This document shows, in pieces, positions 26,083 through 34,887 of a DNA stretch of 64,000 bases. Position 1 is the first letter of the stretch, and the number at the start of each line of letters is the position of its first letter. Under the pieces are notes generated by a model, which was not told the origin of the DNA, did not search any database, and saw only the letters and a list, made by a program, of their open reading frames with translations. Source of the DNA: JAIQFL01 sp035295745 (GTDB taxonomy: Bacteria > Acidobacteriota > Terriglobia > Bryobacterales > Bryobacteraceae); the NCBI GenBank assembly GCA_035295745.1, contig DATGIL010000102.1, positions 248,001 through 312,000 on the forward strand, in the 5' to 3' direction. The position numbers and the translations under genes were made by a program.

Positions 26083-27510
26083 ATGACTACCATCCTCCAC
26101 ATCCTCCGCAAAGATGTTCGCCACCTGTGGCCGCACGCGAGCGCAGTGTTCATTCTAATGGCGATCTCGGCGATTCTCGACCCCACTTACGCCAATCGAG
26201 GGCCTTCATTCAGCTTCAGCCTGCTGTCCGGCTTCGCACTGCCCCTAGCCTGCTGGAACCTGATCATCGCCGCGATTCACGAAGAGAAGCTCCCCGGCGA
26301 TCGTCAATTTTGGGTGACCAGGCCCTACCCGTGGAAGCAACTGCTGGCGGCCAAGGGACTGTTCCTCGCGATCTTCCTCAACATCCCGTTGGCCCTCTGG
26401 CACACCGCGGCATACATGGCGGTCGGTATTCCGGTTTGGCAGCATCTCCCGGCGTTGGTGTGGAGGCAGTTCTTCTTTTCTGCGATCTTTATCCTGCCCG
26501 TGGCTGCGGTGGCGGCGCTCACCAGCAGCCTCGGCCAGGTGGTCTTGGCCGCGCTCGCGATCCTGCTGCCGCTTGGGATCATGGAGACCTTCCTGTTTGG
26601 GCGTTTCCGTATCAACTGGATGCGCGTGGAAGGCTATTTCATCACGGCGATCGCAGTCATGGTGGTTGCCGGGGTCGGGATGATTCTGGTCGTTCAGTAC
26701 TCGCGGCGAAACACCAGATTGGCGCGGACGCTGGCTGGCGCACTGGCAGTTCTCATCCTGGCAGTTGCCTTCGCCGCAGGGCAGGTCTCCGGGGGTAGCC
26801 TGCATTATGAGAACTCCGCGATTCGCGTTTCACTCGACGAACAGTCCAGCGGGCACAGTACGATAGTGCCGAGCGGCGGCCGGGACATCGTGACTCTGGA
26901 CATCCCGTTGCGCGTGACCGGGATTCCGGAGGGCATCGATCTGGTCCAGAACTCGATCCAATTCTCGCTGGATGGCAGCCAAGGCCACACCTGGCACTCG
27001 CAGTTGGTCGCCGATGGCGGGTTCCACGATCTGACCTCTGGAACCGGCTGGTTCACCATCTTCGTCCCTGCGCAGACGCTGACATGGCTGGAACCGCAGC
27101 CGGTGACAGCGCGCGGAAGCGCCCATTTTCTGGCGTTCGGCCGTCGCCAGTTGTTCCCGCTTCCGCACGAGCATTCCATAGTTGTGCCGAAGGTGGGAGT
27201 TTGTTCGAGTGGCCGCGATTCCCTGGGCAAAGTCTCGCTCTTCTGCTATACGCCGGATCCGCGGGCTTCGGTAGCGATCGGGAATTCGAGAGGCCGCTTG
27301 AACTGGATCATTCCCCAAGGGCTGGTCGACACTTCGATACCGACCTCTTTCGACTTCCAGCCACTTGGCAAGTTCACCAGTCTGCTCTCGTACCAGAGTT
27401 GGGACGAGATTGGCGCCGCACAACTCATGACGGCTGAAGTGCCACCGCCGGTCGAAGTGCGCTTCGAATTACCTGCCGTGGACTTATCGCAATACGTGGT
27501 CGCCAGGTAA
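26083..27510 (+). CDS. ABC transporter permease-like membrane protein B (paralogue of A)
   Basis: Membrane protein of about 475 residues. The ATG at 26083 has AGGA six bases upstream; an earlier GTG at 26071 overlaps the previous stop and is less likely. Opening MTTILHILRKDVRHLWPH is followed by six hydrophobic segments, then a soluble extracytoplasmic part. It shares the LPGxxQxWxTRP block with the preceding gene, indicating duplication and divergence. Completes the GntR-ABC operon; a convergent TIGR03437 gene ends eight bases after it. Confidence 0.8.
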   Translation: MTTILHILRKDVRHLWPHASAVFILMAISAILDPTYANRGPSFSFSLLSGFALPLACWNLIIAAIHEEKLPGDRQFWVTRPYPWKQLLAAKGLFLAIFLNIPLALWHTAAYMAVGIPVWQHLPALVWRQFFFSAIFILPVAAVAALTSSLGQVVLAALAILLPLGIMETFLFGRFRINWMRVEGYFITAIAVMVVAGVGMILVVQYSRRNTRLARTLAGALAVLILAVAFAAGQVSGGSLHYENSAIRVSLDEQSSGHSTIVPSGGRDIVTLDIPLRVTGIPEGIDLVQNSIQFSLDGSQGHTWHSQLVADGGFHDLTSGTGWFTIFVPAQTLTWLEPQPVTARGSAHFLAFGRRQLFPLPHEHSIVVPKVGVCSSGRDSLGKVSLFCYTPDPRASVAIGNSRGRLNWIIPQGLVDTSIPTSFDFQPLGKFTSLLSYQSWDEIGAAQLMTAEVPPPVEVRFELPAVDLSQYVVAR

Positions 27511-27518
27511 CGCTTGCG

Positions 27519-29390
27519 TTACTTGATGTTGATCGTGACGGTGTTGGAGGTCTGCCCGTCCACCGTCAACACCACATTCGACTCACCGCTGCCCCGCAAG
27601 CTCAAGCTGAGGCCGATATTCACCTGATCGAGCCCCGCGTATCCAGGCGTGGCGCCTGCATAAGAGACCGGGACACTTGTGCCGTTGACGGTCACCTGCA
27701 CGTTCGCAAGCGAACTGCGGCCCCGGATGCCGGTGCCGTAGAGGGTCACATAAACCGGAGTATCGACGCCCAGATTGATCGGCACCGATGTGCAAGTGGA
27801 ACCCGTGCAGGTGAACACGGCGACGGGTGATTGCAGTTGCGGATTGGCCGCCTGTACGCTGATCGCCGTCGCCGCGGCCACTCCCGTTCCCGCTCCGTTC
27901 ATCGAAAAGAGCGTCGGCGCGACCGCCTGCACCGTCGCGTTGATCGTCTGCGTGGCCGAGCCATTATTGACGGTGAAGGCCGCCGTACCCGCGGAGACAC
28001 CGTCGGGAACCACCAGGTTGATCTGGGTTGGCGATACGTAATTCAGTGGCGCGGGGCGCGTCACGCCGGCCGCATCCGTCACCGTGACCGTCACCCCGCC
28101 GAGCAAGGTGGGCAGCGGTTGACTCCCCGCTTGCGTGGTAGTGGAGGCCAAATTGGTACCGAAGACCGAAGCCAGCGAATTGGGCGCCACCGCGCTCGAA
28201 GGCGCGGCTGACGATTGCACCTTCGGCCCCGCGATCACCCCGTAATACCGGCCCATCCAATACGGCAGAATGTAATCCACTCCCGCCCCTTCGATTGTTC
28301 CCACACCGCCCCCCATCAGTTCGAAGGGATCACGCTGCCAGAGGAAGTCGGTCGGGGGCCGCATTGGCACCTGCACTGGCGTGCACGCCTCGGTACCGCA
28401 AACCGAGACGGTCTTCGTAAGGTCGACGTAAGGGTCGCGCCTGGGCCGCAGCAGCCATTGATCCAACAGGGCGGCGGCTTCCGCGTCCCGCGCGGCATTG
28501 GGACCTTCCAGGGCGCGGTCCACCATGTCGAAAAAGGCATTCTGATGCGATGCCGTGAACCTGAGAACGGCGAGATAGGCCCCGAAGTTATCCGCATTGT
28601 CCTGCAACTTCACCAGATTGTAAAAACTCATGTAATCGAGATTGAATTTGAAGTAAGAGCTCAGACTCAGCACATCCACGCCAACGGCTGTATCTACTGG
28701 CGGCACGAAGAACGGTCCACTTACGGTGTTCGAAGGATTGACGTGGCGCGCCACCTGTAGCAGCATCTGCAACTCCTCCGGGCGCAATTCGAAGGTGTTC
28801 GTGGCATCGTTATTGGGAGACCAGTTATGGCGGGAAATGTAGCCGATCAACAAAGTAGTCAGATTGCTCACTCCGCTCTTGACATCGGGGTCGTCCACCA
28901 TATCGAAAGCGACACAGAGACCGAAGAAGGCTCCTACGATCTGGTCGCGCGAGGTGTTATCTACCCACACCAGAGGCGGATTTTGATTGATCGTGTTCGA
29001 CGCCTCTTCGCTCTCTATTCCAGCCGCATAAGGCGAGTTCGATGGAAAAGTGCAGCGGGCCAGGCGATTGTCGCCCGTCACGTTGGAGAGCAATTGCAGA
29101 CCGGCCAGTGCCGACTTCACGTTCTTCAGCGCGTCCGCCGTTTGCGTCACCTTGTATCGAAATGACTCAGCCGCCAGGTAGGCGCCCGTCCACAGGGCGG
29201 AGTCGCCGCAGCGCGTATACCCGACGATCTGGTCGCTGGTAGCGGAAGCATAAATGGGGTCCATCACCGTGCCGAACGGCATGTGCTTCGCCTGGATATT
29301 GGCGGAAATGGCCAGAGCGTCCTGTTCCGACGCCCGCGCCTGGACTGACGAAAAGACTGTAAGTGTTAGAAACAATACGAATAATCGCAC
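27519..29390 (-). CDS. Secreted protein with Solibacter-type TIGR03437 C-terminal domain
   Basis: Exported protein of 623 residues. GTG at 29390 is chosen because AGGGAG lies nine bases upstream and a signal peptide follows (VRLFVLFLTLTVFSSVQARA); an ATG further upstream would bury it. The N-terminal 400 residues form an unrecognised alpha-helical domain (possible carbohydrate-active toroid: SALWTGAYLAAESFRYKVTQ, then WLLRPRRDPYVD). The C-terminal 220 residues are a TIGR03437 domain, with SLASVFGTNLA near its start, then NYVSPTQINLVVPDG, YVTLYGTGIRG and GLDQVNIGLS. That domain is nearly restricted to Solibacter-type Acidobacteria and presumably mediates surface display or binding. Confidence 0.85.
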   Translation of the reverse strand: MRLFVLFLTLTVFSSVQARASEQDALAISANIQAKHMPFGTVMDPIYASATSDQIVGYTRCGDSALWTGAYLAAESFRYKVTQTADALKNVKSALAGLQLLSNVTGDNRLARCTFPSNSPYAAGIESEEASNTINQNPPLVWVDNTSRDQIVGAFFGLCVAFDMVDDPDVKSGVSNLTTLLIGYISRHNWSPNNDATNTFELRPEELQMLLQVARHVNPSNTVSGPFFVPPVDTAVGVDVLSLSSYFKFNLDYMSFYNLVKLQDNADNFGAYLAVLRFTASHQNAFFDMVDRALEGPNAARDAEAAALLDQWLLRPRRDPYVDLTKTVSVCGTEACTPVQVPMRPPTDFLWQRDPFELMGGGVGTIEGAGVDYILPYWMGRYYGVIAGPKVQSSAAPSSAVAPNSLASVFGTNLASTTTQAGSQPLPTLLGGVTVTVTDAAGVTRPAPLNYVSPTQINLVVPDGVSAGTAAFTVNNGSATQTINATVQAVAPTLFSMNGAGTGVAAATAISVQAANPQLQSPVAVFTCTGSTCTSVPINLGVDTPVYVTLYGTGIRGRSSLANVQVTVNGTSVPVSYAGATPGYAGLDQVNIGLSLSLRGSGESNVVLTVDGQTSNTVTINIK

Positions 29391-29766
29391 GCAGACAAAC
29401 TCCCTAGTCCTTCCCACGGAGCATTCAGGCTTCCAAAGGATGCGCCCCCATCGGCCGATGTCCTGAACAACCAGTTCATGTCCGCAGTGATGAGGCGCGA
29501 CAGCCAGGTCCACGCTCTGATCGCCCAAAGTTTCGGCCCGAGTACTCTTGCCCCGTGTGCCTTCGACATGGGCGCCCGGTTTCGCAGGCTTCGCCCGGCG
29601 AGCGCTCGGGCCGGGCCCGGACCCAGATATCGCTTGCTTACGCGCGCGGCTCGCAACGAGCCACGAGTGATCTTCGGAGCGATCGCAAACCCCGCGACTG
29701 CCTCCCGATCACGGGAAGGAAGTCGTGGATCGGCGTCACTCAGGTGGATCATTGGAGCGCGACGAG
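29391..29766. repeat. Intergenic stretch with a GC-rich palindromic repeat copy
   Basis: No gene is supported. At about 29629-29660 lies one copy of the CGCTTGCTTACGCGCGCGGC / TCGCAACGAGC element also found at 2.6, 48.3, 59.5 and 63.9 kb. Directly before it is a GC-rich self-complementary stretch (GGCGAGCGCTCGGGCC). Confidence 0.6.
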
Positions 29767-31038
29767 TCACCTGGCTGACGCGCCAATCGGAGTTAGGCGA
29801 CGTGAACGGTTTTGACTAATCGCTTTCCACGCCGCTCTAGCTTTCGAGAACCGACCTTGCCCCAACTCCGGCCGAAAGGTCTTTCCGTTTGTCCGGATCG
29901 GTTGGTTCGGGGCCTCGTCTTTCAACCAAAGATCAGCGTAGCGGGCGATCGCGTGAACCTGAGACTCCAGGACCGCGTCCAGGTCCAGATCCTTTATGAA
30001 ATTAAACTGGTCGGGAGTCATGGAACCAGGCAGGGACCAGGTTCCCCCCTTGTACACGGGACCGATCAGAGGATTCATGCGAACAACGCGACTATCCGCA
30101 GGCCGGTTTACCCCTTTACCACTACCTGTCATGATGTGCGCAAGAAAAGTTGAGATGTCCGGGGGATCCTCGATAATCGCTGTTGCAAGCTTGCGTAAAT
30201 CAGGCACTATGCCCGGCTTCAAAATCGCCTGCTCATAGGGCAAAGGCGGTTGGCCGGGCTTGGGCCGTCGACGCTCGACAATGGCGGTACCGATGCTCAA
30301 CACCGCGAGATTTGTCGGGTTCTGGTTCTTGCCGACCGCCTCCGCAACCGCCGCCAAGACCGGATTGTTGCAACCCGCAATCGCGCCATCCCAATAGCGG
30401 TCCGGGCGTTTGGCGAACTGCGCGGGCATGTCGAAATAGCTGACTGGCGCATTGGAAGAGGCGTGAATCGCCTCGGCGAGCGTAACATCCGTTGCCTGGC
30501 CCTCGCCCCAGTGTGGGCGTTTGATTTTTGAGGACCGAAAGAAAACGGCTCGGTTGAGGTCATAGTCAAAGGCAGTAATCAGCAAGTGTACGTTCTCAGC
30601 GCCATGTCGAGGTATACCTGCGGTGACTTTGGAGAGAGGCACGTCACCTGTGGAAGGGAGTATGCTCCGGAGTGCAGGCAATTTGTTCTTTGCACTGTAT
30701 TTAGGCACAATCCCCTTCAAGTTCAGGTCGCTGTCCTCTGGCACTAAGCATGCGAGATTCTCGGCCACGTCGTGGAGGAACACGTCGGCCAAACTACCCA
30801 GCGAGAAAATTGATCTTCGAATTTCCTCATCTTCAAAATAGCCGAGAATCTTTCCGAGGGTGAGGTTTTCGACCAGCGACCCGAGGACGATACTTCCGCC
30901 GGAGTTGCCGGCTACCAAATCGAACTTCTTCAATACATCGTGTCCGGAAGTGCCCTTGCCGTAAAGGGCAATCAGAGCTTTTACTTCGATTAGCGCCCAG
31001 ACGCCGAAACCGTCGAGTGAGAGTATTCGATAGCCCAT
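29767..31038 (-). CDS. Patatin-like phospholipase with altered oxyanion loop
   Basis: Predicted lipid acyl hydrolase of 423 residues. The nucleophile elbow is AGNSGGS (G-x-S-x-G, Ser about 47) and the dyad aspartate is in YWDGAIAG. The N-terminal oxyanion loop reads LSLDGFGVWAL where patatins have DGGG, so one glycine is replaced by Phe; activity may be changed. The enzyme has no signal peptide and should be cytosolic. It starts nine bases after a small Fic-N-like gene whose stop codon lies inside the AAGGAG ribosome site, so the pair is translationally coupled. Patatins occur both in lipid turnover and as effectors of antiphage systems; no other defence genes are adjacent. Confidence 0.88.
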   Translation of the reverse strand: MGYRILSLDGFGVWALIEVKALIALYGKGTSGHDVLKKFDLVAGNSGGSIVLGSLVENLTLGKILGYFEDEEIRRSIFSLGSLADVFLHDVAENLACLVPEDSDLNLKGIVPKYSAKNKLPALRSILPSTGDVPLSKVTAGIPRHGAENVHLLITAFDYDLNRAVFFRSSKIKRPHWGEGQATDVTLAEAIHASSNAPVSYFDMPAQFAKRPDRYWDGAIAGCNNPVLAAVAEAVGKNQNPTNLAVLSIGTAIVERRRPKPGQPPLPYEQAILKPGIVPDLRKLATAIIEDPPDISTFLAHIMTGSGKGVNRPADSRVVRMNPLIGPVYKGGTWSLPGSMTPDQFNFIKDLDLDAVLESQVHAIARYADLWLKDEAPNQPIRTNGKTFRPELGQGRFSKARAAWKAISQNRSRRLTPIGASAR

Positions 31039-31047
31039 CTTGGCTCC

Positions 31048-31269
31048 TTAGCAGGCCGGGTTCCAGTTTCCCACTGCAAGGTCTGTATAGAATTTAATAC
31101 TCATGTTAAACAGGCCTTTTAATATTTTATCCACATCTCTGGAGCTTAGGAGCAATCGGTCCTTCTGTTCCAGCCAGATTCTATGAAGCGGCTCCAGTTC
31201 ATAGTTCGTAATGGACCGGATGTCCTCGGGCAAGTCGGCGATCTCCCGCCATCGATAATCCTCGGCCAT
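31048..31269 (-). CDS. Short protein resembling the N-terminus of Fic-family proteins
   Basis: A 73-residue protein if the ATG at 31269 is used; the frame stays open to an ATG at 31356. The segment YRWREIADLPEDIRS with ELEPLHRIWLEQKDRLL matches the first 50 residues of many Fic AMP-transferase proteins (W-x-x-I-x-D-L-P, E-L-x-x-L-x-x-x-W-x-E-Q). The catalytic HPFxxGN region is absent, and the protein ends soon after, in NWNPAC. It is either a Fic gene cut down to its N-terminal module or a small stand-alone partner. Stop codon TAA overlaps the patatin ribosome site. Confidence 0.55.
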   Translation of the reverse strand: MAEDYRWREIADLPEDIRSITNYELEPLHRIWLEQKDRLLLSSRDVDKILKGLFNMSIKFYTDLAVGNWNPAC

Positions 31270-31323
31270 GGTCGTCGCACCATCATACCGGGCTTCTCGG
31301 GCGTCCAGCATTTGCCACTTCGC

Positions 31324-31329
31324 TATAAT
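31324..31329 (+). promoter_or_regulatory. -10 element of the Gfo/Idh/MocA gene
   Basis: Perfect TATAAT; the -35 region is poor. Transcription would begin about 30 bases before the ATG at 31365, leaving room for the AAGGAG at 31353-31358. The divergent Fic-N-like gene starts about 55 bases away on the other strand. Confidence 0.55.
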
Positions 31330-31364
31330 CGAAGTGTCCCCGGAACTGGAGTCCAAGGAGTACC

Positions 31365-32570
31365 ATGCAGTCTCGCCGCAATTTCATCGGTAGAGTCGCG
31401 ACCGGCCTCGCCGGCACGCTGGCGGGTTCCAACGTGCTCGGCGCCAACCAGCGCATTCGCCTCGGCATTATCGGGCCTGGAGCCCGCGGGTCGGAAATCC
31501 TCCGCCAGGCACTCGCCTGTCCGAACACCGAATGCATCGGCGCCGCCGACGTGTATACCCGCCGCCTCGAACAGGTCAAGCAGATTGCACCCAACGCAAA
31601 AGCGTACTCCGATTATCACCGCCTGCTCGAAGACAAAGAGATCGATGCAGTCCTCATCGCGACCCCACAGCACCTGCATGCCGAGTGCTTCACCGCCGCA
31701 CTCGAAGCCGGCAAGCACGTCTACCAGGAAAAGACGATGGCGTTCACCGTCGACCACGCCAAGCGCATGCGCGCCGCCGTTCAACGTGCCGGCAAGCAAC
31801 GCATCGTCCAGATCGGCCACCAGTGGACCTCGACCGGCCAGCTCACCGACGCCGTCAGCTATCTTAAGCCCGAACTGATGGGGAAAATCACCATGATCCA
31901 CGGGCACATGTACCGCAATACGCCGCACGGTAAGCCGCAGTGGACCAACCCCATCTACCCGGACATGACCCCGGAGAATATCGACTGGAAAGCCTTCCTC
32001 GGCGAAGCCCCGCAGCGTCCTTTCGACGCCAACCGCTACGCCAACTGGCGCTTCTTCTGGGACTATTCGGGCGGCAATGTCTTCGAGAATCTGTGCCACC
32101 AGCTCTCGTTCTGGTATAAGGCAATCGGCCTCGGCATTCCCAAGTCGGCGACCATGACCGGCGGCCTCTATCTCTGGAAAGACGGCCGTGAAGTGCCCGA
32201 CACTATGAACGTCACCATGGAGCATGACGACATGCTCTTCACCTGGGATTCGGGCTTCGGCAATGAGCGCCTTGGCGTCGCCGAAGAGGTGCTCGGCGAT
32301 AACGGTTCCATCTCCCACACCATGCAGAGCATCCGCTACTCGCCCGAAAAGAAGACCCGTCCCGAGGGCAACGAAATGGTCGGCATGACCAAGGCCGATC
32401 CTCGCGCCCACATGCAGAATTTCCTCGACGCCATACGCGATTCCGGCACCCAGCCAAACTGTCCGTTCGACCTTGGCTTCCGAGTGGCGATCGCCTGCCG
32501 CATGGCGGTGGAGAGCTACCGCCAGCAGCGCACCATGCACTGGGACGCCGTCAAAGAAGAGATCGTATAA
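31365..32570 (+). CDS. Tat-exported Gfo/Idh/MocA-family oxidoreductase
   Basis: NAD(P)-dependent sugar dehydrogenase-like protein of 401 residues with a Tat signal (MQSRRNFIGRVATGLAGTLAG). The Rossmann start is LGIIGPGARGSE, then IDAVLIATPQHLHAEC and EAGKHVYQEKTMAFTVDHAK, where a Lys of the EKP-type motif is retained as EKTM. The second half is the alpha/beta substrate domain. This exported type is abundant in Acidobacteria and Planctomycetes and probably processes sugars or carbohydrate derivatives in the periplasm. Strong AAGGAG precedes the ATG. The next gene starts four bases after its stop. Confidence 0.92.
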   Translation: MQSRRNFIGRVATGLAGTLAGSNVLGANQRIRLGIIGPGARGSEILRQALACPNTECIGAADVYTRRLEQVKQIAPNAKAYSDYHRLLEDKEIDAVLIATPQHLHAECFTAALEAGKHVYQEKTMAFTVDHAKRMRAAVQRAGKQRIVQIGHQWTSTGQLTDAVSYLKPELMGKITMIHGHMYRNTPHGKPQWTNPIYPDMTPENIDWKAFLGEAPQRPFDANRYANWRFFWDYSGGNVFENLCHQLSFWYKAIGLGIPKSATMTGGLYLWKDGREVPDTMNVTMEHDDMLFTWDSGFGNERLGVAEEVLGDNGSISHTMQSIRYSPEKKTRPEGNEMVGMTKADPRAHMQNFLDAIRDSGTQPNCPFDLGFRVAIACRMAVESYRQQRTMHWDAVKEEIV

Positions 32571-32574
32571 ACCT

Positions 32575-33717
32575 GTGGACTTCGAGTACACACCAGAACA
32601 AATCCAGCTTCGTAAGTTAGTCCGCGAATTTGCCGAAGGCGAAATCGCACCTCACGTCATGGAATGGGACGAGGGGCAGATTTTTCCTCTTGAGGTCATT
32701 CACAAGCTCGGGAAACTCGGCTACATGGGCGCCGTTTTCCCCGAGGATCTGGGCGGCGCGGGCCTTGGCTACATCGAATATTCGATCATCATCGAGGAAC
32801 TGTCGCGTGTGGATGGCTCGGTGGGTATTATCCTCGCCGCGCACACCTCGCTCTGCTCCAACCACATTTACAAGATGGGAAGCGACGAGCAGCGCCGCCG
32901 CTATCTGCCCAAACTGGCATCCGGCGAGTGGATCGGCTGCTGGTCGCTTACGGAACCCGAGGCCGGGTCCGATGCCGCCGGCACGCGCACGAACGCCGTG
33001 CTCCACGATGGCCATTGGGTACTCAACGGATCCAAGACCTTCACCACCAACGCGCACTTTGCCGCTGTCTGCGTCGCCATGGCGGTCACCGATCGTGCGG
33101 CCGCACAGCATGGCATCTCGGCATTCCTGGTGGACAAAGGCACGCCCGGCTTCCGCGCCGGCAAAAAGGAGAACAAGCTCGGACTCCGCGCCAGCGCCAC
33201 CGGCGAAGTGATCTTCGAAGGATGCCGTCTCGCCCCCGAGCAGCTGCTCGGCAAGATGAACGAAGGCTTCGTCGACAGCCTCAAGGTCCTTGATGGGGGA
33301 CGCATCTCGATCGCCGCCCTCTCGATCGGAATGGCGCAGGGCGCTTACGACGCTGCCCTCCGCTACTCCAAACTGCGTAAGCAGTTCGGGCGTCCGATCT
33401 CTGAGTTCCAGGCGATCCAGCACAAACTGGTAGACATGGCCGTAGACCTGGACGCCGCGCGTCTCCTCAACTACCGGGCTGCCTGGATGCTCGACCACGG
33501 CAAGCGCGTCACGCGCGAATCGGCGATGGCGAAGCTCTTCGCCTCCGAAGCTGCGGTGCGAATCGCCAATGAAGCGGTGCAGATCCACGGCGGATACGGC
33601 TTCATCAAAGACTATCCTGTCGAGAAGTTTTATCGCGACGTGAAACTGTGCACCATCGGCGAGGGCACCAGCGAAATTCAACGTCTGGTCATCGCACGCC
33701 AGCTTCTAAAAAGCTGA
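32575..33717 (+). CDS. Acyl-CoA dehydrogenase
   Basis: FAD enzyme of 380 residues catalysing alpha-beta oxidation of an acyl-CoA, short-chain type by similarity. It starts VDFEYTPEQIQLRKLVREFA (GTG at 32575). Further blocks are GCWSLTEPEAGSDAAGTRT, the FAD-binding NGSKTFTTNA, the domain QFGRPISEFQAIQHKLVDMA, and the catalytic-glutamate region YPVEKFYRDVKLCTIGEGTSEIQ. Its TGA overlaps the ATG of the MeaB-Mce gene by one base (TGATG), so the dehydrogenase is coupled to methylmalonyl-CoA metabolism, as in branched-chain amino acid or propionate routes. Confidence 0.94.
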   Translation: MDFEYTPEQIQLRKLVREFAEGEIAPHVMEWDEGQIFPLEVIHKLGKLGYMGAVFPEDLGGAGLGYIEYSIIIEELSRVDGSVGIILAAHTSLCSNHIYKMGSDEQRRRYLPKLASGEWIGCWSLTEPEAGSDAAGTRTNAVLHDGHWVLNGSKTFTTNAHFAAVCVAMAVTDRAAAQHGISAFLVDKGTPGFRAGKKENKLGLRASATGEVIFEGCRLAPEQLLGKMNEGFVDSLKVLDGGRISIAALSIGMAQGAYDAALRYSKLRKQFGRPISEFQAIQHKLVDMAVDLDAARLLNYRAAWMLDHGKRVTRESAMAKLFASEAAVRIANEAVQIHGGYGFIKDYPVEKFYRDVKLCTIGEGTSEIQRLVIARQLLKS

Positions 33718-34856
33718 TGAACGAGCAGGCTCGCAAGATCCGCGACGGAGATGCGCGCGCGCTTGCCCGTGCAGCCACCGGTGTAGAAAATCGAGATCCC
33801 GGCGCTCTCGCCGTTCTTCAGGAATTGTCCCGGTTCGCCGGCCACGCACGCATTGTAGGCATCACCGGACCGCCGGGAGCGGGCAAGAGCACGCTCGTCG
33901 ATGCACTCGCCGCCGCCATTCGCCGTCAAAACAAGACGGTGGCGATTCTTGCGGTCGACCCCAGCAGCCGCGCCACCGGCGGCGCCATTCTCGGCGACCG
34001 CATTCGCATGCAGCAGCACCACGCCGATCCCGGTATCTTCATTCGCTCCATGGCCACACGCGGCACCATGGGCGGCCTCGCTACCGCGACCGCAGATCTC
34101 GCCCGCCTCATGGACGCGGCCGGCAAGGACTACGTACTCATTGAAACGGTCGGCGTCGGCCAGGACGAGGTGGAGATTGCCGGGGTGGCCCAAGTTACGA
34201 TCGTCGTGCTGGTGCCCGGCATGGGCGACGACATTCAAGCCATCAAGGCCGGCATCATGGAGATCGCCGACATCTTCCTGATCAACAAATCCGACATGCC
34301 CGGCGCCGACCGCGTGGAGCTTGAGCTGCACGCCGAAGGACATCAAGTGCCGATCCTTCATACCATCGCAACCGATGGCACCGGCATCGAGACTCTCCTG
34401 GCGGCAATCGATGCAGAACGCGTGTCCGAGAGGAGCAAGCCGCGGCCAACTCCAGGTGCCCCACGCATCGATCACCTCGGCATCGCCGTCCCCGCACTCG
34501 ATGCGGCGGTCGCGTTTTATCAAAGTCTCGGCCTCTCGGTCGCGCATCGCGAAACCGTACCCGCAGAAAGGGTGAACGTGGCGATGCTGCCGGCTGGAGA
34601 GTCACGGATCGAGCTTTTGGAGCCGGCGTCGAGCGACTCTCCCATCTCGAAGTTCCTGGAAAAGCGCGGAGGCGGATTGCATCACATCGCACTCCAGGTT
34701 CCCGACCTCCTCGCGGCCATCGATCGGCTGAAAGAATCTGGTGCCCGTCTGCTCAGCGAGCCACGTCATGGAGCCGGAGGCCACCTCTACGTTTTTGTTC
34801 ACCCCGCATCCACCGGCGGCGTACTATTAGAGTTGATCCAGGAAGGCCACACGTGA
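33717..34856 (+). CDS. Fusion of MeaB GTPase and methylmalonyl-CoA epimerase
   Basis: A 379-residue two-domain protein. Residues 1-235 are a MeaB/ArgK G-protein, the chaperone that loads and protects B12-dependent methylmalonyl-CoA mutase. Motifs are GPPGAGKST (51-59), DPSSRATGGAILGDRIRM, ETVGVGQDE, and NKSD (190-193). Residues 250-379 are methylmalonyl-CoA epimerase of the vicinal-oxygen-chelate fold: IDHLGIAVPALDAAVAFY (H253), ESRIELLEP, GGLHHIALQV (H322/H323), and a final LLELIQEG glutamate. The usual C-terminal dimerisation arm of MeaB (about 80 residues) is missing, replaced by a Pro-rich linker and the epimerase. Translationally coupled to the acyl-CoA dehydrogenase. No mutase gene is in the window. 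Confidence 0.9.
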   Translation: MNEQARKIRDGDARALARAATGVENRDPGALAVLQELSRFAGHARIVGITGPPGAGKSTLVDALAAAIRRQNKTVAILAVDPSSRATGGAILGDRIRMQQHHADPGIFIRSMATRGTMGGLATATADLARLMDAAGKDYVLIETVGVGQDEVEIAGVAQVTIVVLVPGMGDDIQAIKAGIMEIADIFLINKSDMPGADRVELELHAEGHQVPILHTIATDGTGIETLLAAIDAERVSERSKPRPTPGAPRIDHLGIAVPALDAAVAFYQSLGLSVAHRETVPAERVNVAMLPAGESRIELLEPASSDSPISKFLEKRGGGLHHIALQVPDLLAAIDRLKESGARLLSEPRHGAGGHLYVFVHPASTGGVLLELIQEGHT

Positions 34857-34887
34857 CGTCCGGAATCGCGACTCTTCGTACGCAGAC

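Noticed and set aside
29767..31356. CBASS-type antiphage operon with patatin effector
   Set aside because: No cyclic-nucleotide synthase (CD-NTase) or Cap2/Cap3 gene is adjacent; only the Fic-N-like gene accompanies the patatin.
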